Positions 7,112 through 8,297 of a DNA stretch of 8,297 nucleotides are shown one piece after another. The position numbers were made by a program, and so were the translations under genes. The notes under the pieces were generated by a model. That model ran no database searches, was not told where the DNA came from, and worked only from the letters and a program-made list of their open reading frames with translations. The stretch is from NCBI GenBank assembly GCA_018820745.1, contig JAHJNP010000382.1:1-8297 (forward strand), in the 5' to 3' direction. Numbering within the stretch: the stretch's first letter is position 1; each line of letters begins with the position of its first letter. The stretch is from Gammaproteobacteria bacterium (GTDB taxonomy: Bacteria > Pseudomonadota > Gammaproteobacteria > Burkholderiales > Thiobacillaceae).

Positions 7112-7801
7112 ATGAAACTGCTCGTGCTCGACACCTCCACCGAATACTGCTCGGCCGCGCTGTGGCTGGACGGCCGCATCCAGGCGCGCCGGGTGCTGGC
7201 CGGGCAGCAGCACAGTAGCCTGCTGCTGCCGATGGTGGACGAACTGCTGCGCGAGTCGGACATCGGCCTGCGCCAGCTCGACGGCATCGGCTACGGCGCC
7301 GGGCCTGGCTCGTTCACCGGCCTGCGCATCGCCTGCGCGGTGACGCAGGGTCTGGCGTTCGGCGCCGATCTGGCGGTGGTGGGCATCTCCACGCTGGAAT
7401 CGATTGCCGAACAGGCGGGCGCGGAGCAAGTACTGACCGTGCTCGATGCGCGCATGGCCGAGGTGTACTGGGCGGCCTATCGGCGCGACGGCACCGGCTG
7501 GCGTGCCGTCAGCGAACCGCAGCTGGCGCTACCCGAATCGGTCGCCGTTCCCGATGGAGGCGAGTGGGTCGGCGCCGGCAACGGCTTTGCCGCGCTCGGC
7601 GCAGTGCTGCGCCCGCGCCTGGCATCACAACTCGCGCGCATCGACGACACGCTGATGCCCGACGCCGCGGCAATGGCGCCGCTCGCCGTCCAGGCATTCC
7701 AGCGCGGCGAGGGCATGGACGCCGCGCTGGCCGCGCCGATCTACCTGCGCGACAAGGTGGCACTGACGGTGGACGAGCGCCGCGCCAGGAAATCCGCATG
7801 A
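7112..7801 (+). CDS. tsaB: tRNA threonylcarbamoyladenosine biosynthesis protein TsaB
   Basis: A 229-aa cytoplasmic protein of the ASKHA fold, partner of TsaD and TsaE in making N6-threonylcarbamoyladenosine at A37 of ANN-decoding tRNAs. Features are the phosphate-1-like start MKLLVLDTSTEYCSAAL (1-17), the HSSLLLPMVDELL helix (34-46), the family signature GYGAGPGSFTGLRIA (60-74), GISTLESIAE (91-100), and LDARMAEVYWA (111-121). Length is normal. The frame is open upstream to 6998 through the repeat element, but homology starts at ATG 7112. Only a weak GGA (7103-7105), lying in the right arm of the inverted repeat, precedes the start, so expression may be set by that leader. The stop overlaps the rimI start in ATGA, the usual tsaB-rimI arrangement of proteobacteria. 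Confidence 0.95.
   Translation: MKLLVLDTSTEYCSAALWLDGRIQARRVLAGQQHSSLLLPMVDELLRESDIGLRQLDGIGYGAGPGSFTGLRIACAVTQGLAFGADLAVVGISTLESIAEQAGAEQVLTVLDARMAEVYWAAYRRDGTGWRAVSEPQLALPESVAVPDGGEWVGAGNGFAALGAVLRPRLASQLARIDDTLMPDAAAMAPLAVQAFQRGEGMDAALAAPIYLRDKVALTVDERRARKSA
7787..7790 (+). promoter_or_regulatory. Ribosome binding site of rimI inside tsaB
   Basis: AGGA lies seven bases before the rimI ATG at 7798, within the last codons of tsaB. With the ATGA stop-start overlap it supports coupled translation. Confidence 0.65.
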
Positions 7802-8277
7802 GCGCCCAGCCAGACACGCCGGTCCACGAGGTCGCGCACCGCCTGCGCCCGATGGCCGAGGCCGACCTGCCGCGCATCCACCGCATCGAGCTTGCAAGCT
7901 ACGAATACCCGTGGAGCCTGGGCAATTTCACCGACTCGATGAGCGCCGGCTACAGCATGTGGGTGCGCGAAGCCGAGGGCGAGGTGATCGGGTATTACGC
8001 GATGACGGCAGCGGCGGGCGAAGCGCATCTGCTCAACCTCACCATCGCGCCGATCTGGCGCCGCCACGGCCTCGGACGCGACCTGCTCGACCACTGCCTG
8101 GCGTGTGCCCGCGACCACAAGGCCGAAAGCCTGTTTCTCGAAGTGCGCACCTCCAACACGGCTGCGATTGCGCTGTATCACAGCAGCGGTTTCGTCGATC
8201 TGGCGGTGCGGCGCGGCTACTATCCCGCGCGCGACGGCCGCGAGGATGCGCTCATCATGAAGAAAGATTTGGCCTGA
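7798..8277 (+). CDS. rimI: Ribosomal protein bS18-alanine N-acetyltransferase RimI
   Basis: A 159-aa GNAT-fold enzyme that acetylates the N-terminal alanine of ribosomal protein bS18 from acetyl-CoA. Landmarks are LRPMAEADLPRIHRIELASY (16-35), the family YPWSLGNFTDSM segment (37-48), LLNLTIAPIWRRHGLGRDLL (78-97) with the acetyl-CoA pyrophosphate loop RRHGLG, LFLEVRTSNTAAIALYHSSGF (112-132) and the tail RRGYYPARDGREDALIM (138-154). E115 and Y127 align with the catalytic Glu103 and Tyr115 known from Salmonella RimI, with the same spacing. The protein is about 11 residues longer than enterobacterial RimI, all at the N-terminus. It starts in the ATGA overlap with tsaB and is followed one base after its stop by another ATG, so the operon continues. 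Confidence 0.93.
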   Translation: MSAQPDTPVHEVAHRLRPMAEADLPRIHRIELASYEYPWSLGNFTDSMSAGYSMWVREAEGEVIGYYAMTAAAGEAHLLNLTIAPIWRRHGLGRDLLDHCLACARDHKAESLFLEVRTSNTAAIALYHSSGFVDLAVRRGYYPARDGREDALIMKKDLA

Positions 8278-8278
8278 C

Positions 8279-8297
8279 ATGCTGAGCCGCGACGACG
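8279..8297 (+). CDS. Start of a third gene in the tsaB-rimI operon (partial)
   Basis: An ATG one base after the rimI stop opens a frame reading M-L-S-R-D-D and runs off the window edge. Six residues do not identify it. In many betaproteobacteria the gene after rimI is a family 4 type uracil-DNA glycosylase, which is the best guess from context only. Confidence 0.45.

Overview
This is an 8.3 kb stretch of GC-rich, tightly packed bacterial chromosome. The gene set (a tsaB-rimI pair, a PIN-PhoH ATPase, a DUF4197 protein, an exported PQQ-type sugar dehydrogenase, and a methyltransferase with a regulatory domain) together with the codon bias suggests a betaproteobacterium, perhaps of the Thiobacillus/Sulfuricella/Nitrosomonadales type. 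The taxonomic assignment is inference from gene content; there is no rRNA or other marker here.

Layout from left to right. Positions 115-1632 (+) encode a 505-aa class I SAM-dependent methyltransferase with a methyltransferase regulatory domain and a C-terminal winged-helix-like part. Positions 1720-2307 (+) encode a small NfsB-like nitroreductase; the start is a GTG with a clear ribosome binding site. A 276-bp convergent intergenic region follows, holding a 10-bp perfect inverted repeat. Three minus-strand genes then form a probable operon, transcribed phoH-like (5262-3865), DUF4197 (3839-3090), and a small exported protein (3075-2584).

A 160-bp divergent promoter region separates these from a plus-strand pair: a secreted HIRAN-domain protein (5423-5803) and, 11 bp later and probably translationally coupled, an exported PQQ-dependent sugar (sorbosone-type) dehydrogenase (5815-6918). 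The window ends with tsaB (7112-7801) and rimI (7798-8277), overlapping by 4 bp, and the first codons of a third gene. These last genes serve tRNA t6A modification and ribosomal protein bS18 acetylation.

The most unusual item is at 6925-7110: a 186-bp element with terminal inverted repeats (16 bp perfect, 24 of 26 overall), a second nested inverted repeat, a central GC hairpin and a T6 run. It looks like a MITE or IS-derived remnant. It fills nearly the whole gap between the dehydrogenase and tsaB, and its right end lies one base before the tsaB start codon, so it forms the tsaB leader. No CRISPR array, tRNA, rRNA or complete transposase gene was seen.
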